Origin: Pricia antarctica
Lineage (GTDB): Bacteria > Bacteroidota > Bacteroidia > Flavobacteriales > Flavobacteriaceae
DNA: 64,000 nucleotides
Direction of reading: 5' to 3'
NCBI GenBank assembly: GCA_011050085.1
Contig: DRGL01000037.1
Span: forward strand, 1-64,000
Shown here: one piece after another, positions 18,220 to 27,160 of the stretch
Layout: each line of letters begins with the position of its first letter
How positions within the stretch are numbered: position 1 is the first letter of the stretch
Notes under the pieces: generated by a model
The model's database searches: none
Told to the model about the DNA's origin: nothing
The model's input: only the letters and a program-made list of their open reading frames with translations
Position numbers and translations under genes: made by a program

Positions 18220-19380
18220 CTAACCCCGAAAGAGAAAATAACGATCTTTCAGCTCCTCAATTGCGGTCTCCTTATTCGTAGTGATATACCGCAAGGCCTC
18301 ATCGGTAAATTCTTGGCCTTTATCGGTAAGGGAAACGATATTTTCAGATATTTGGACTAAGTTGTTTTTTTTTGCCAGGTCCAGCACCGTTTTGGCTTGA
18401 ACTTTCTGCCAGTTGATATGCTCACGTAAATGGTTTACGTGACGCTCATTGGATTCCTGGTGGTTTTGAAGATGGAGTAAAAATACGAGTAGGGATACTT
18501 CTTTGCGCTGTTGACGTTCTTTAAAGAAAACAGAAAAGACACCTTGCTTCGGAGCGAAAAGATATACTAACAGAAAAACAAATCCGAGAACGGTGGTCAT
18601 AGATCCGGCGATGGAGGCGTCTAAAATATTGGCCAACCAGTAACCCGCAAAAGCCGCGAAAATCCCGAAAAAGCAGCTAAGCACCAGCATTTTTTTGAGG
18701 TCGTCGGTCAACAGATAAGCCGTCGCCGCTGGAGCAATAATTAAGGCAACGACAAGAACGGCACCCACGGCATCAAAAGCTCCGACAACGGTGACAGAGG
18801 AGACCGTCATTAGAGCGTAATGAATTAGAAGTGGTGAAAATCCCAAGGTAGTGGCAAGTCCTTTATCAAAGGTGCTTAGCTTTAGTTCCTTAAAAAATAA
18901 TAACAGTAAGGTTATGGTAATCAGCAATATGGAACCAATGACCCAGAGCGACTTAGGCCCTACATCCGAACCGCCGACCAAAAGTCGGTCGAAGGGGGCA
19001 AAGGCGAGTTCACCTAATAATACCGCATCTATATCTAAATGCACATCGTTTGCATTTTTTGCGATCAAGATGACACCGATACTGAAAAGTGCGGGGAAAA
19101 CTAGTCCGATTGCCGTATCTTCTTTTACCAAGCCTGTTTTTTGAATGAATTCTACGAGCATTACGGTAACAACGCCTGTAATCGCTGCCAGTAGAATCAG
19201 TAGGGGAGAGTTGAGGTCTTGCGTGATGAAGAATCCCAAAACTATACCGGGAAGGATTGCGTGACTGATGGCATCACTGATCATCGCCATTTTACGCAGC
19301 ACTAAAAAAGTACCGGGAATGGCGCAAGCAACGGCTACCAAAGCTGCAATAAGTTGTATTTCAAGTTGTGCGCTAGTCAT
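18220..19380 (-). CDS. Metal ABC transporter permease with C-terminal winged-helix extension (TroD-like)
   Basis: The 386-residue protein has about eight to nine membrane segments of the ZnuB/TroCD/MntB permease family in residues 1-275, including RKMAMISDAISHAILPGIVLG, split here around the conserved SDAISHA motif. A cytoplasmic tail of about 100 residues follows. Its pattern (HVNHLREHINWQ, VLDLAKKNNLVQ, VSLTDKGQEFTDEAL) looks like a winged helix of the DtxR kind. It overlaps the other permease gene by 8 bp and is the last gene of the importer cluster. The two permeases probably form a heterodimer for Mn or Zn uptake. Confidence 0.9.
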   Translation of the reverse strand: MTSAQLEIQLIAALVAVACAIPGTFLVLRKMAMISDAISHAILPGIVLGFFITQDLNSPLLILLAAITGVVTVMLVEFIQKTGLVKEDTAIGLVFPALFSIGVILIAKNANDVHLDIDAVLLGELAFAPFDRLLVGGSDVGPKSLWVIGSILLITITLLLLFFKELKLSTFDKGLATTLGFSPLLIHYALMTVSSVTVVGAFDAVGAVLVVALIIAPAATAYLLTDDLKKMLVLSCFFGIFAAFAGYWLANILDASIAGSMTTVLGFVFLLVYLFAPKQGVFSVFFKERQQRKEVSLLVFLLHLQNHQESNERHVNHLREHINWQKVQAKTVLDLAKKNNLVQISENIVSLTDKGQEFTDEALRYITTNKETAIEELKDRYFLFRG

Positions 19381-20488
19381 TTTCGGTTCCTAATTTCGTA
19401 TACATTAATTCCGCCTGGTCATATCCTTTTTGGGTCATTGACCATTGATTACCCGATATGGCGATGAGCTGTTCGTCTTCGAGCTGATTCAGTGTCTTTC
19501 TGGTGAAACCTTGAAAATTGTTCAAGATGCGAATGGCATGCGGCCTGGAAATATTCTTATGTTCTTTTACAATTTGATACATAAAACTAAGTGTCTTTTT
19601 TTGATGCAGCTCGCGGCGGTTTTTACGGAAGCGGATTTCCCGGAACAAGAGACCTCGCCCAGGGGAGAAGATGAAGGATACGATAACAAAAAAAGCAGCG
19701 ACCAAAACAATGACTGGGCCTGTCGATAGGTTGTTTTGGCTTGCACTAATGGCGGTACCAAAAACCCCGGAGAAAGCCCCAAAAATGGATGCTAAAACAA
19801 TCATTTTTCCCAAATTGTTCGTCCACTGCCGGGCCGCCGCCGCCGGTGCGAGCAACATGGCACTCATTAGAACGACACCCACGGTCTGTAGGCCCAAAAC
19901 AATGGCTAGTACGATAAAACTGGTAATCAGAATATCGAGGAAGCGAACATTAAAACCCAGTGTCTTGGTGTAATCGGCATCGAAAAGCAATAATTTCAAT
20001 TCTTTCCAAAACAACAGTAACACTAAAAGGCTCAGTCCTGTAACAATGGCCATGACCCAAACATCTGACTCTACTAGAGTTGCGGCTTGGCCAAAGAGAT
20101 ATTTGTCAAGACCGGCCTGATTGGCGTTGGGCATTTTTTGGATGAACGTAAGTAGCAACATGCCGAATCCGAAGAATAGGGATAGTATAAGACCGAGGGC
20201 CGTATCGTTTTTCAAACGCGTGCGTTTTACGATACTTTTAATCCAGAACGTACCCACCAAACCGCTTATCAGGGCACCGATTAGCAGTAAATTAGGGTCT
20301 TTAACTCCGGTAATAATAAATGCCAAGGCAATACCTGGAAGGGCCGCATGGGAAATGGCATCCCCTAATAGACTCTGTTTCCGCAATACCGCAAAACTAC
20401 CGAGCATACCACAGATTGCACCAAGAATAGCCGTGCCCAAGGTTATGGTGCGAAGGGTGTAATCGGTAAAAAAATCCGTTAGTTCCAT
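19373..20488 (-). CDS. Metal ABC transporter permease with C-terminal winged-helix extension (TroC-like)
   Basis: This 371-residue inner membrane protein has the same permease fold as its neighbour: multiple hydrophobic helices over residues 1-285 and the motif LGDAISHAALPGIALAF. The soluble tail (about 290-371) contains TLSFMYQIVKEHKNI, ISRPHAIRILNNF and MTQKGYDQAELMY, again winged-helix-like. It follows the ATPase gene by 103 bp and overlaps the next permease by 8 bp. The pair should form the membrane channel of a Mn/Zn-type importer. Tails of this kind are known in TroC/TroD-like proteins; whether they sense metal is unproven. Confidence 0.9.
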   Translation of the reverse strand: MELTDFFTDYTLRTITLGTAILGAICGMLGSFAVLRKQSLLGDAISHAALPGIALAFIITGVKDPNLLLIGALISGLVGTFWIKSIVKRTRLKNDTALGLILSLFFGFGMLLLTFIQKMPNANQAGLDKYLFGQAATLVESDVWVMAIVTGLSLLVLLLFWKELKLLLFDADYTKTLGFNVRFLDILITSFIVLAIVLGLQTVGVVLMSAMLLAPAAAARQWTNNLGKMIVLASIFGAFSGVFGTAISASQNNLSTGPVIVLVAAFFVIVSFIFSPGRGLLFREIRFRKNRRELHQKKTLSFMYQIVKEHKNISRPHAIRILNNFQGFTRKTLNQLEDEQLIAISGNQWSMTQKGYDQAELMYTKLGTEND

Positions 20489-20591
20489 GGAATGTGACTC
20501 ATTTGATCAGCTTTGGATTTTAGTGATATAATTACCACTGATATATTTAAGAAAGTCTCTGCGCGACTCAATGTTGTTGCGTAAAAGGATG

Positions 20592-21341
20592 TCATGTCTG
20601 ATTAACCGCCACTTTATAATTGATACCGTAGGTTTTTGTTAGGTTATCGTCGTTGAAAATATCTTTTACGGGTCCTGATGCAATGCCCTTTACGTTCAAA
20701 AAGGTAACCCAATCAAAATATTCTGGAACGGTCTGTAGGTCATGGTGAACAACGATTAGCGTTTTTCCTTGTTTTCGCAGTTCTTTTAAAATATTGATTA
20801 TGGCTTTTTCGGTGGTGGCATCTACGCCTTGAAAAGGTTCGTCCATGAGATAGATTTCTGCATTTTGTACTAAGGCACGCGCCAAAAATATACGTTGTTG
20901 TTGCCCACCGCTCAGCTGGCTTATCTGCCTACTCTTAAATTCGAGCATGCCCACTTTTTCCAAGGCTTCCAAAGCGCGTTTTTTCTCTTTTTGGCCAGGT
21001 CGTTTAATCCATCCCAAGCTACCATAGGTACCCATCATTACCACATCAAGGGCGACCGTAGGAAAATCCCAGTCAACACTCCCTTTTTGGGGTACGTAAG
21101 CAACTTTGTCCACTTGTTTTTTATAAGGTTTCCCGAATACTTCAACACTACCCGCTATAGGTTTTATGATACCTAAAATCGCTTTTATTAATGTGGATTT
21201 TCCAGCACCGTTCGGGCCGACGATGGCCATCAAAACGCCTTCGGGAACCACTAGGTCGATATCCCAAAGTACAGGCTTATAATTATAAGCGACTGTAAGG
21301 TCGTCAATTTGGATTGCGGGTATCTTACTTGAAGTATGCAT
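20592..21341 (-). CDS. Metal ABC transporter ATP-binding protein (TroB-like)
   Basis: The 249-residue cytoplasmic ATPase is complete. Walker A is [10 protein letters not shown], the Q-loop reads [12 protein letters not shown], the signature is QLSGGQQQR, Walker B is [12 protein letters not shown], and the switch His is in VVHHDL. The VPQ..VDWDFP stretch is typical of manganese/zinc-type importers. It lies 75 bp downstream of the substrate-binding protein gene and 103 bp upstream of the first permease gene, so the four genes most likely form one transcription unit. It should power the TroC/TroD-like pair. Confidence 0.93.
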   Translation of the reverse strand: MHTSSKIPAIQIDDLTVAYNYKPVLWDIDLVVPEGVLMAIVGPNGAGKSTLIKAILGIIKPIAGSVEVFGKPYKKQVDKVAYVPQKGSVDWDFPTVALDVVMMGTYGSLGWIKRPGQKEKKRALEALEKVGMLEFKSRQISQLSGGQQQRIFLARALVQNAEIYLMDEPFQGVDATTEKAIINILKELRKQGKTLIVVHHDLQTVPEYFDWVTFLNVKGIASGPVKDIFNDDNLTKTYGINYKVAVNQT

Positions 21342-21416
21342 TACTGTGTTTTGATTATTTTATTTTCATTAAAGAATAGTGGCACTGAGACTTGACTTAA
21401 TCTGCAAAATGAAAGC

Positions 21417-22352
21417 TTATTTCAAGGCGTTAACGATTGTATTCACATTATACCGGAACATACCGATATAGGTACCTTCATCAGTTCCGGCATTGCCCAG
21501 GGCATCGGAAAAGAGGGTTCCCCCGATTTGGACATCATAGCCCTTTGAATTTACGGCCTGTTGCAAAGCTTCAATCGTTCTCTTCGGTACGCTGGTTTCT
21601 ACAAAAATGGATTTCACCTTCTTGTCGATAATCAACTGGGCAAGTTTTTGAACGTCTTGCACGCCAGCTTCCGTGGCGGTAGAAAGACCCTGTAATCCGA
21701 CCACTTCAAATCCGTATTCCTCGCCAAAATAATTAAAAGCGTCGTGAGCGGTGACCAGTATCCGTTTGTCTTCGGGCAAGGTTGCTATGGTGTTGCGGAC
21801 ATCATCTTCTAGAATGTCGAGTTGTTTAAAATATTCCGTTTTATTGTCCTCATAAAACGATGCATTATCAGGGTCGAGTTTTGCAAGTTCTTGGGTTAGA
21901 TAGCCCGTTATCTGTTTCCAATATTCGATGTTGAACCATATATGCGGATCAAAATTGGAGGCGAAATATGCTGACCCGATAAGTTCTTTTTTGTCCAACA
22001 CATCCGCGAGGGCAATGGTATTGCTATTGCGGCCCATTTTTTCAAAGACATCGACCAGTTTTCCTTCTAGATGTAGACCGCTATAAAAAACTACATCGGC
22101 CTGGGTAAGTTTTGAAACATCGCCTTCACTAGCTTTATAAAGGTGCGGATCTACGCCACTGCCCATTAGACCCTGTACGTTGACGGAATCTTTACCAATA
22201 TTTCGTACCAAATCCGTAATCATGGTTGTGGTAGTTACGATGTTGAGTCTTCCATCGGTTTTTTTACCAGTGTCCTTACAACCGGAGATAAGACTCAAGC
22301 AAAACAGCAGTATAATGATCCTAGTCTTTAATAATATTTTTATGATTTTCAT
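21417..22352 (-). CDS. Metal ABC transporter substrate-binding lipoprotein (TroA/ZnuA family)
   Basis: The 311-residue cluster A-1 binding protein starts with a lipoprotein signal (LSLISGCKDTG; lipobox Cys at about 25). The family motifs VTTTTMITDLVRNIGKD and MGSGVDPHLYKASEGDV carry the first ligand His, and NFDPHIWFN carries the second. A Glu in FVETSVPKRTIEALQ and an Asp in GGTLFSDALG near the end supply the others. There is no long His-rich loop as in ZnuA of many proteobacteria, which fits a TroA/MntC-like role in Mn or Zn capture. It is first in the importer cluster. The MntR-like gene lies just upstream in the same direction. Confidence 0.93.
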   Translation of the reverse strand: MKIIKILLKTRIIILLFCLSLISGCKDTGKKTDGRLNIVTTTTMITDLVRNIGKDSVNVQGLMGSGVDPHLYKASEGDVSKLTQADVVFYSGLHLEGKLVDVFEKMGRNSNTIALADVLDKKELIGSAYFASNFDPHIWFNIEYWKQITGYLTQELAKLDPDNASFYEDNKTEYFKQLDILEDDVRNTIATLPEDKRILVTAHDAFNYFGEEYGFEVVGLQGLSTATEAGVQDVQKLAQLIIDKKVKSIFVETSVPKRTIEALQQAVNSKGYDVQIGGTLFSDALGNAGTDEGTYIGMFRYNVNTIVNALK

Positions 22353-22379
22353 AATCTTGTATTCCTGTTAAAATTACTC

Positions 22380-22414
22380 TAGGTTCCTAATTTTGGATTT
22401 GGTTAGCTTACTAA
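22380..22414. promoter_or_regulatory. Candidate metal-regulator sites upstream of the TroA-like gene
   Basis: Two short symmetric elements lie 28-62 bp upstream of the start codon. They are TAGG-tt-CCTA (22380-22389) and TTAG-N4-CTAA (22403-22414). Both resemble half-sites of DtxR-family operators. They are short, so the assignment to the neighbouring MntR-like protein is tentative. Confidence 0.3.
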
Positions 22415-22586
22415 TGGCCAGAACCTCAAGTGAAACGTAATAACGGACCTAAAGGGCAACTTTGGAAAAATATCTCTTAGCTTTGGATACGATTATTCGT
22501 TTTTAGCTTAAAAAGTTTATCCAATGTTTTGGTATCGATTACATGAAGCCAGTTTTAAAGTCTTTGGTTAGTATAAGTCATACACA

Positions 22587-23240
22587 TCAGTGCTCCACAT
22601 AAATATTATCCGTAGCGGTTTTTGAAAGTTGCACTTCATCATCATCGATGCGAAGGGTCATGCTCTCATCGAACTTTTCGACATGGGTCACTTCTACCGC
22701 CGTACCCAAGCCTATGCCCAATTTTGCCAAATATTTTAGAAATGAGGATGAAGCATCATTGAAGCCCTTGCAAATACAGCGTTCACCCTGCTGCAATTGC
22801 GATAGTCGTTTCTTGGGCATTATAGGCAGATTACCTTCTGCATCAGGTATTGGGTCGCCATGAGGGTCATAGGCTGGCCTTCCTAAAAACTTGTCGAGTT
22901 CTTCCACAAGTTTTTTAGATTTTATATGCTCTAGCTGTTCGGCCACTTCATGTACTTCATCCCAATTGAAATTAAGACGCTCTACAAGAAATGACTCCCA
23001 AAGCCGGTGTTTTCTAACTATTGCCAATGCATGCGCCTTGCCGGTAGCGGTCAATTGAACACCGTAGTATTTCTGATAATCCAGTAAATCTTTATCGGCA
23101 AGCCTTTTAATCATCTCGGTGACTGAGGCGGCGGTTGTGTTAAGGTGCCCTGAAATACTACTTGTAGACACGCCATCTTCCGTTTCTTGTTGTAAGTGGA
23201 AAATAGCCTTCAGGTAATTTTCTTCGGATTGCGTAAACAT
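22587..23240 (-). CDS. DtxR/MntR family metal-dependent transcriptional regulator
   Basis: The 217-residue protein has the N-terminal winged helix (SEENYLKAIFHL, ISGHLNTTAASVTEMIKRL), then the metal-binding/dimerisation domain. Its signature reads VRKHRLWESFLVERLNFNWDEVHEVAEQLEH, split here at the conserved HRLWE and HEVAEQLEH blocks. A C-terminal FeoA/SH3-like domain follows (about residues 140-217). The domain order and length match Mn/Fe-responsive regulators. It lies 234 bp upstream of the TroA-like gene in the same direction, so it most likely represses the importer when metal is plentiful. An inverted repeat in its own leader suggests autoregulation. Confidence 0.92.
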   Translation of the reverse strand: MFTQSEENYLKAIFHLQQETEDGVSTSSISGHLNTTAASVTEMIKRLADKDLLDYQKYYGVQLTATGKAHALAIVRKHRLWESFLVERLNFNWDEVHEVAEQLEHIKSKKLVEELDKFLGRPAYDPHGDPIPDAEGNLPIMPKKRLSQLQQGERCICKGFNDASSSFLKYLAKLGIGLGTAVEVTHVEKFDESMTLRIDDDEVQLSKTATDNIYVEH

Positions 23241-23259
23241 GATATTTAAATAAGCCTTA

Positions 23260-23278
23260 AAGATACGTTATATATCTT
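23260..23278. promoter_or_regulatory. Inverted repeat in the MntR-like promoter region
   Basis: AAGATA (23260-23265) and TATCTT (23273-23278) form a 6-bp inverted repeat with a 7-nt spacer, 20-38 bp before the start at 23240. TTAGCTAA, a perfect palindrome, lies at 23290-23297. Either could be an autoregulatory operator. Confidence 0.35.
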
Positions 23279-23439
23279 GAAATAAATTATTAGCTAAGCC
23301 TAAATATTTGTCAATCGTTTTCTAAATTTATGTTATGCTACGTTATTACTTGTGAAAGAACGGTTTTATACCGAAGCTAAGAGACTAAGTAGACCAAGTG
23401 TAGAGATTGACTTAAAATATGGGCGCCATTATATGGTTG

Positions 23440-23928
23440 TTACTTGCTAATACCATGTGATTTCAGTTGTAGTGCTTTAATTTTTTCGAGTAACTCCCCC
23501 GTTGCTGGTCCCTTAACAGAAATACCGGGAACTATGCTTTGTAGTGGGGAAAATCGAATAGGCATATGAACTTTTTCTAACCACTCGCCCAATTGCTTTG
23601 CCGAACTCAGATAGACTACGGTACCCAAACCTACCCAACCGTGTGCGGCCGCACACATCGTACAATGTTCACCGCTAGTGTACATGATAGTTTGTTTACG
23701 CTCTTCTTCGCTGAGGTTTTCTGCGGCCCAATGTGCAAGTTCGATTTCTGGGTGGGCGAGCACTGTTAATTCGTTGACCCTATTGCGAGCGGTCGCAATT
23801 ACCTCATTTTCGATATTTACCAAAATGGAACCGAAGGGTTCATCGCCTGCCTCAAGGGCCTGTTCAGCTAGTGATAGGCACTGCTTCAAATGAACTAGGT
23901 CAACCTTTGTAAGTTCCTGATTTTTCAT
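23440..23928 (-). CDS. Nucleoside/nucleobase deaminase (CDA fold) with HPE motif
   Basis: The 162-residue protein has the zinc-dependent deaminase fold. The usual HAE reads HPE (VLAHPEIELAHWA), and the second zinc motif reads GEHCTMCAAA in place of PCxxC. Zinc ligands His and two Cys and the catalytic Glu are therefore kept. It lies 12 bp after the amidohydrolase gene and is third in an operon with an MFS transporter, which points to nucleobase or related heterocycle deamination. Whether it acts on guanine, cytosine or another amine cannot be decided by eye. Confidence 0.85.
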   Translation of the reverse strand: MKNQELTKVDLVHLKQCLSLAEQALEAGDEPFGSILVNIENEVIATARNRVNELTVLAHPEIELAHWAAENLSEEERKQTIMYTSGEHCTMCAAAHGWVGLGTVVYLSSAKQLGEWLEKVHMPIRFSPLQSIVPGISVKGPATGELLEKIKALQLKSHGISK

Positions 23929-23940
23929 AGAAATACCTTT

Positions 23941-25188
23941 TTATGTAAAGAAGATAAGGGCCTTTTCGTTGGAAAAGGTTTGTTTCCCATTTTTAAATCC
24001 CGCTAATGCCTGGGCAACGGTTCTAATAGCCTCAATAGAACTTTCGGCTTCCATAACTACAAAGTCGGCAGGATTTCCAATTTTAATTTCCGATTGTCTT
24101 GAAAATGGTTTAGCGGCATTTTTGGTAATCATTTTATAAACCTCCGCAATGTCTGAATCTTTTGATAATTGGGCGATATTGGCATACATATTGGCCATTC
24201 GCACTAGTGATGCATCGCCATAGGGGGTAAAGGCATTTAAAATATTATTGCTCGATAGGGTAGTGTTGATTCCCAGCCTGGCCAGTTCTTTGGCGTCTAC
24301 CATACCTCTTGGTACTAATGTTTTGTGTTCGCGACCATTTAGGAAAATATCCGTGGCCGGCAATACAGTCAACGTGATATCCGCATCCTTTAAAAGTTTC
24401 GCCATATGAAGGCGCTGCTCCTTTGGCATGGCGGCAAGTTTGGTAACGTGGCCAATAGAAACCTTGCCTTGGTAGTTTCGTTTACTAGTTTCTTCGACAA
24501 TTTTGGGAATGCTGGAATGGCTGGGATTTAAATCAAAATCTACATGAAAATCAACAGGCACGTCGAATTGCTCGGCAAAATCAAAAACCATTTCGATATG
24601 GCGTTCTGGATGTTCATCCTTATACGGGCATCCCCCTACTAAATCAGCACCATGATCAAGAGCTTGCCGCAGCAATTGGTAAGTTTCTTTGTCTTGGGTT
24701 AGTCCTTCTTGGGCAAACGCGCATATCTGTATATCGATGGCGAATGCATACTTTTTGGCTACTTTTTTGATAGCATCGAACGAGCGCAATTCCGTTTTGG
24801 GATCGGTCTCTACGAAAGTACGTAAGCCTACAGTACCTTTTTTAATGGCCATTTCCACTACCCGTGAAGCGCGCTTAAAAACATCTTCTTCCGTAAAATT
24901 TTTCTTGGCTTTTCCGGTTTCTTTTATAGCTTCATCAAGGGTACCTTTCTCAATGTTGCAACGGTCTAGTATACAAGCTTTATCCAAATGGATATGACTT
25001 TCGTAAAAGCCCGGACAGACCCACTGGCCTGCAGCATTATAAATAAAACTTGCCTTCTCTTCAGAATCTTTGGTGGAAGCCTCCTTTGAGGCGGTATCTA
25101 TAGCTAAAATCTTTCCTTCTTTGACCCTGATATCGACCAGAGTATCACCTTCTTCTATTTTAGCGTTCTTGACCAGTAAATCTATCAT
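23941..25188 (-). CDS. Amidohydrolase, cytosine-deaminase-like
   Basis: This 415-residue protein has the metal-dependent amidohydrolase barrel flanked by a split beta-sandwich. The motif FYESHIHLDKAC is typical of cytosine deaminase-like members (HxHLDK). Later blocks are VDFHVDFDLNP, VSIGHVTKLAAMP, LPATDIFLNGR and LSSNNILNAFTPYGDASL. The last has Asn where many family members have the catalytic Asp (SSDN), but similar variants occur. It lies between an MFS transporter (10 bp upstream) and a deaminase (12 bp downstream), so uptake and stepwise deamination of a heterocyclic amine is the likely job. The substrate is open. Confidence 0.87.
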   Translation of the reverse strand: MIDLLVKNAKIEEGDTLVDIRVKEGKILAIDTASKEASTKDSEEKASFIYNAAGQWVCPGFYESHIHLDKACILDRCNIEKGTLDEAIKETGKAKKNFTEEDVFKRASRVVEMAIKKGTVGLRTFVETDPKTELRSFDAIKKVAKKYAFAIDIQICAFAQEGLTQDKETYQLLRQALDHGADLVGGCPYKDEHPERHIEMVFDFAEQFDVPVDFHVDFDLNPSHSSIPKIVEETSKRNYQGKVSIGHVTKLAAMPKEQRLHMAKLLKDADITLTVLPATDIFLNGREHKTLVPRGMVDAKELARLGINTTLSSNNILNAFTPYGDASLVRMANMYANIAQLSKDSDIAEVYKMITKNAAKPFSRQSEIKIGNPADFVVMEAESSIEAIRTVAQALAGFKNGKQTFSNEKALIFFT

Positions 25189-25198
25189 TGTAGTTGCT

Positions 25199-26365
25199 TC
25201 AATTTTTATTTTTTCTAAACCCTAAATGGGCGAAGACGATAAGTACTGAAAGCGACAGACCTAGAATCGAAACACCAGACCAGCCAAAATGTTCCCATGC
25301 ATATGCCCCGAAGGTGGTTCCCATAGCACCGCCGGTAAAAAATCCTACCATATAAATGGTATTGACCCGATTTCGCGCGTCAGGATTCTTGGAGAAAATT
25401 ATATTTTGATTGGTGATGTGCAAACCTTGTAATCCTAAATCGACCACAATAACTCCGATTATCAATCCTATAATCGAACTTTCGGAAAAAAAGAAAATTA
25501 CCCAAGAGACAATTAGAATCAGGGCCGAATACAAAATTATTTTATCCTTATTGATTTTATCGCTTAGCTTACCGACAAAAGCGGCAGCGAGGGCCCCGGC
25601 GACGCCGAAAAAACCGAAGGCACCGGTCACATCACTACCGTAGCCGAAATTATCTTCCATAAGAAAGACGAGGGTAGTCCAGAACGCACTCAGTCCGGCA
25701 AACGCTAGACCTCCCCGAAGTGCCGCCAAACGCACCGAAGGTTCTGTTTTGAAATAGAATCCGATAGATTTGAGCAAGCTAAGGTAACTACCCTCATATT
25801 GCGGAACAAGCTTCGGTAACTTGAGCTGTAACAGTATAAAAAGCGGAACCATTATTACCGCCGCCGCATAGTACATCATTTGCCAGCTGAAAAGGTCACC
25901 GACCAGACCACTTACGACCCGACTTCCAAGAATACCAATAAGAAGTCCACTCATAACGACACCGATGGCTCGGCCCCGATTTTCGGCATTCGCGAGTTGT
26001 GCTGCCATAGGTACGAAAAGCTGGGGTATGGCCGAAGAAAATCCGATAAAGAAACTACATATGGTCAGCATCAAAAGAGAGGTAGAACTTGCAGCGGCCA
26101 GCAGGGAAGCGATAATTACGATAAAATCGAACTGTAAAATCCTTTTGTTTGATATTTTATCGCCCAGTGGGATAATGAAAAGCAAACCCATAGCATAGCC
26201 CAATTGGGTATACAGTGCAACATTGCTGACGGCAGATTCAGAAACTTTAAAGGTTTCCGAAATTTGGTGCAGCAAGGGTTGGTTGTAGTATAGATTAGCT
26301 ACAACCAAACCCGCAGAAACACTCATTAAATAAAGTACGGAATTAGATAGTTTCTGCGTCATCAA
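25199..26365 (-). CDS. MFS transporter
   Basis: The 388-residue inner membrane protein has about 12 hydrophobic helices and the MFS loop motif between helices 2 and 3 (GDKISNKRILQ). A second copy of that loop pattern occurs between helices 8 and 9 (GKLSDKINKDKII). It opens with VSAGLVVANLYYNQPLL, common in drug/metabolite exporter-like MFS proteins of Bacteroidota. It is the first gene of a tight operon with an amidohydrolase and a deaminase. That context favours import or export of a nucleobase-like compound, but its own family is not diagnostic. Confidence 0.9.
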   Translation of the reverse strand: MMTQKLSNSVLYLMSVSAGLVVANLYYNQPLLHQISETFKVSESAVSNVALYTQLGYAMGLLFIIPLGDKISNKRILQFDFIVIIASLLAAASSTSLLMLTICSFFIGFSSAIPQLFVPMAAQLANAENRGRAIGVVMSGLLIGILGSRVVSGLVGDLFSWQMMYYAAAVIMVPLFILLQLKLPKLVPQYEGSYLSLLKSIGFYFKTEPSVRLAALRGGLAFAGLSAFWTTLVFLMEDNFGYGSDVTGAFGFFGVAGALAAAFVGKLSDKINKDKIILYSALILIVSWVIFFFSESSIIGLIIGVIVVDLGLQGLHITNQNIIFSKNPDARNRVNTIYMVGFFTGGAMGTTFGAYAWEHFGWSGVSILGLSLSVLIVFAHLGFRKNKN

Positions 26366-26521
26366 AAATTAAATAGGTATCGAAAGAAAGCTTTAGTACC
26401 AGGGTTTAGAACAATGTCCGAAGGATCTTGGCGAACTTAAATTTGTATTTGGAACGTCGATAGGCTAAAAACTATTTCGAACTTTTCGGATTTTGAATAC
26501 GTGATTACAAAAGATTTGAAA

Positions 26522-27034
26522 TCACTTAATACGTTTACCTTCCGTTACAAAAGAAAGGCCCTGCGAACCGAAGGTATTGATCATGACAGCCTCGAACAAG
26601 GGCTCGTTGCTATTCGGTTTTTTCTTCCAATCGAAAATGAAATTTGCCCCCGTGCCTCCTTCTTTGTCAACACCATCAATTACAATCTGTACCGTTTCCA
26701 TGGGCTTTATAAAAATAGTGCGGTCGAAGTACGTGCGTATCGGGTCTCCCTGGGTATTGTAATAGACAGCCTTGTCAATAAATACCTCTTCATCGCGATT
26801 TGGGTTGTGAAGGCTCACGGTAACGGTCAAATCTGACTGTTCTTTTTCATTTCGCATATATACCGAAGAATATATAGATAAAAACGTATGACCCATGTCC
26901 AAACTATCCGAAATAGGCGTGGTAATCATTCTCTTCTCCCAGTTAATAGGATTGGTCGAACTAAGTTCACGGGGTGTATCTTGGCATGAAATTATAATAC
27001 AAATGAGTGTAATTATGATAAAGATATCTTTCAT
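26522..27034 (-). CDS. DUF3124 lipoprotein
   Basis: This 170-residue protein starts with a lipoprotein signal (ICIIISCQDTPR, lipobox Cys near 17). The rest matches the DUF3124 family from memory: FLSIYSSVYMRNE, DLTVTVSLHNPNRDEEV, AVYYNTQGDPIRTYF, and the conserved GGTGANFIFDW followed by EAVMINTFGSQGLSFV. The function of the family is unknown; the pattern suggests an all-beta periplasmic domain. It is transcribed alone, divergently from the GreA/GreB-like gene. Confidence 0.85.
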   Translation of the reverse strand: MKDIFIIITLICIIISCQDTPRELSSTNPINWEKRMITTPISDSLDMGHTFLSIYSSVYMRNEKEQSDLTVTVSLHNPNRDEEVFIDKAVYYNTQGDPIRTYFDRTIFIKPMETVQIVIDGVDKEGGTGANFIFDWKKKPNSNEPLFEAVMINTFGSQGLSFVTEGKRIK

Positions 27035-27160
27035 GGGAATTGACTTGAGATCATAGATAATTTCGGTGTCAAGATAAGGAAATCCTATCTAAGGCTGTTT
27101 GCTTCATACATATAATTCTTATCTTACCCTTACCGATATAAATTTATTAAAATAACGAAA

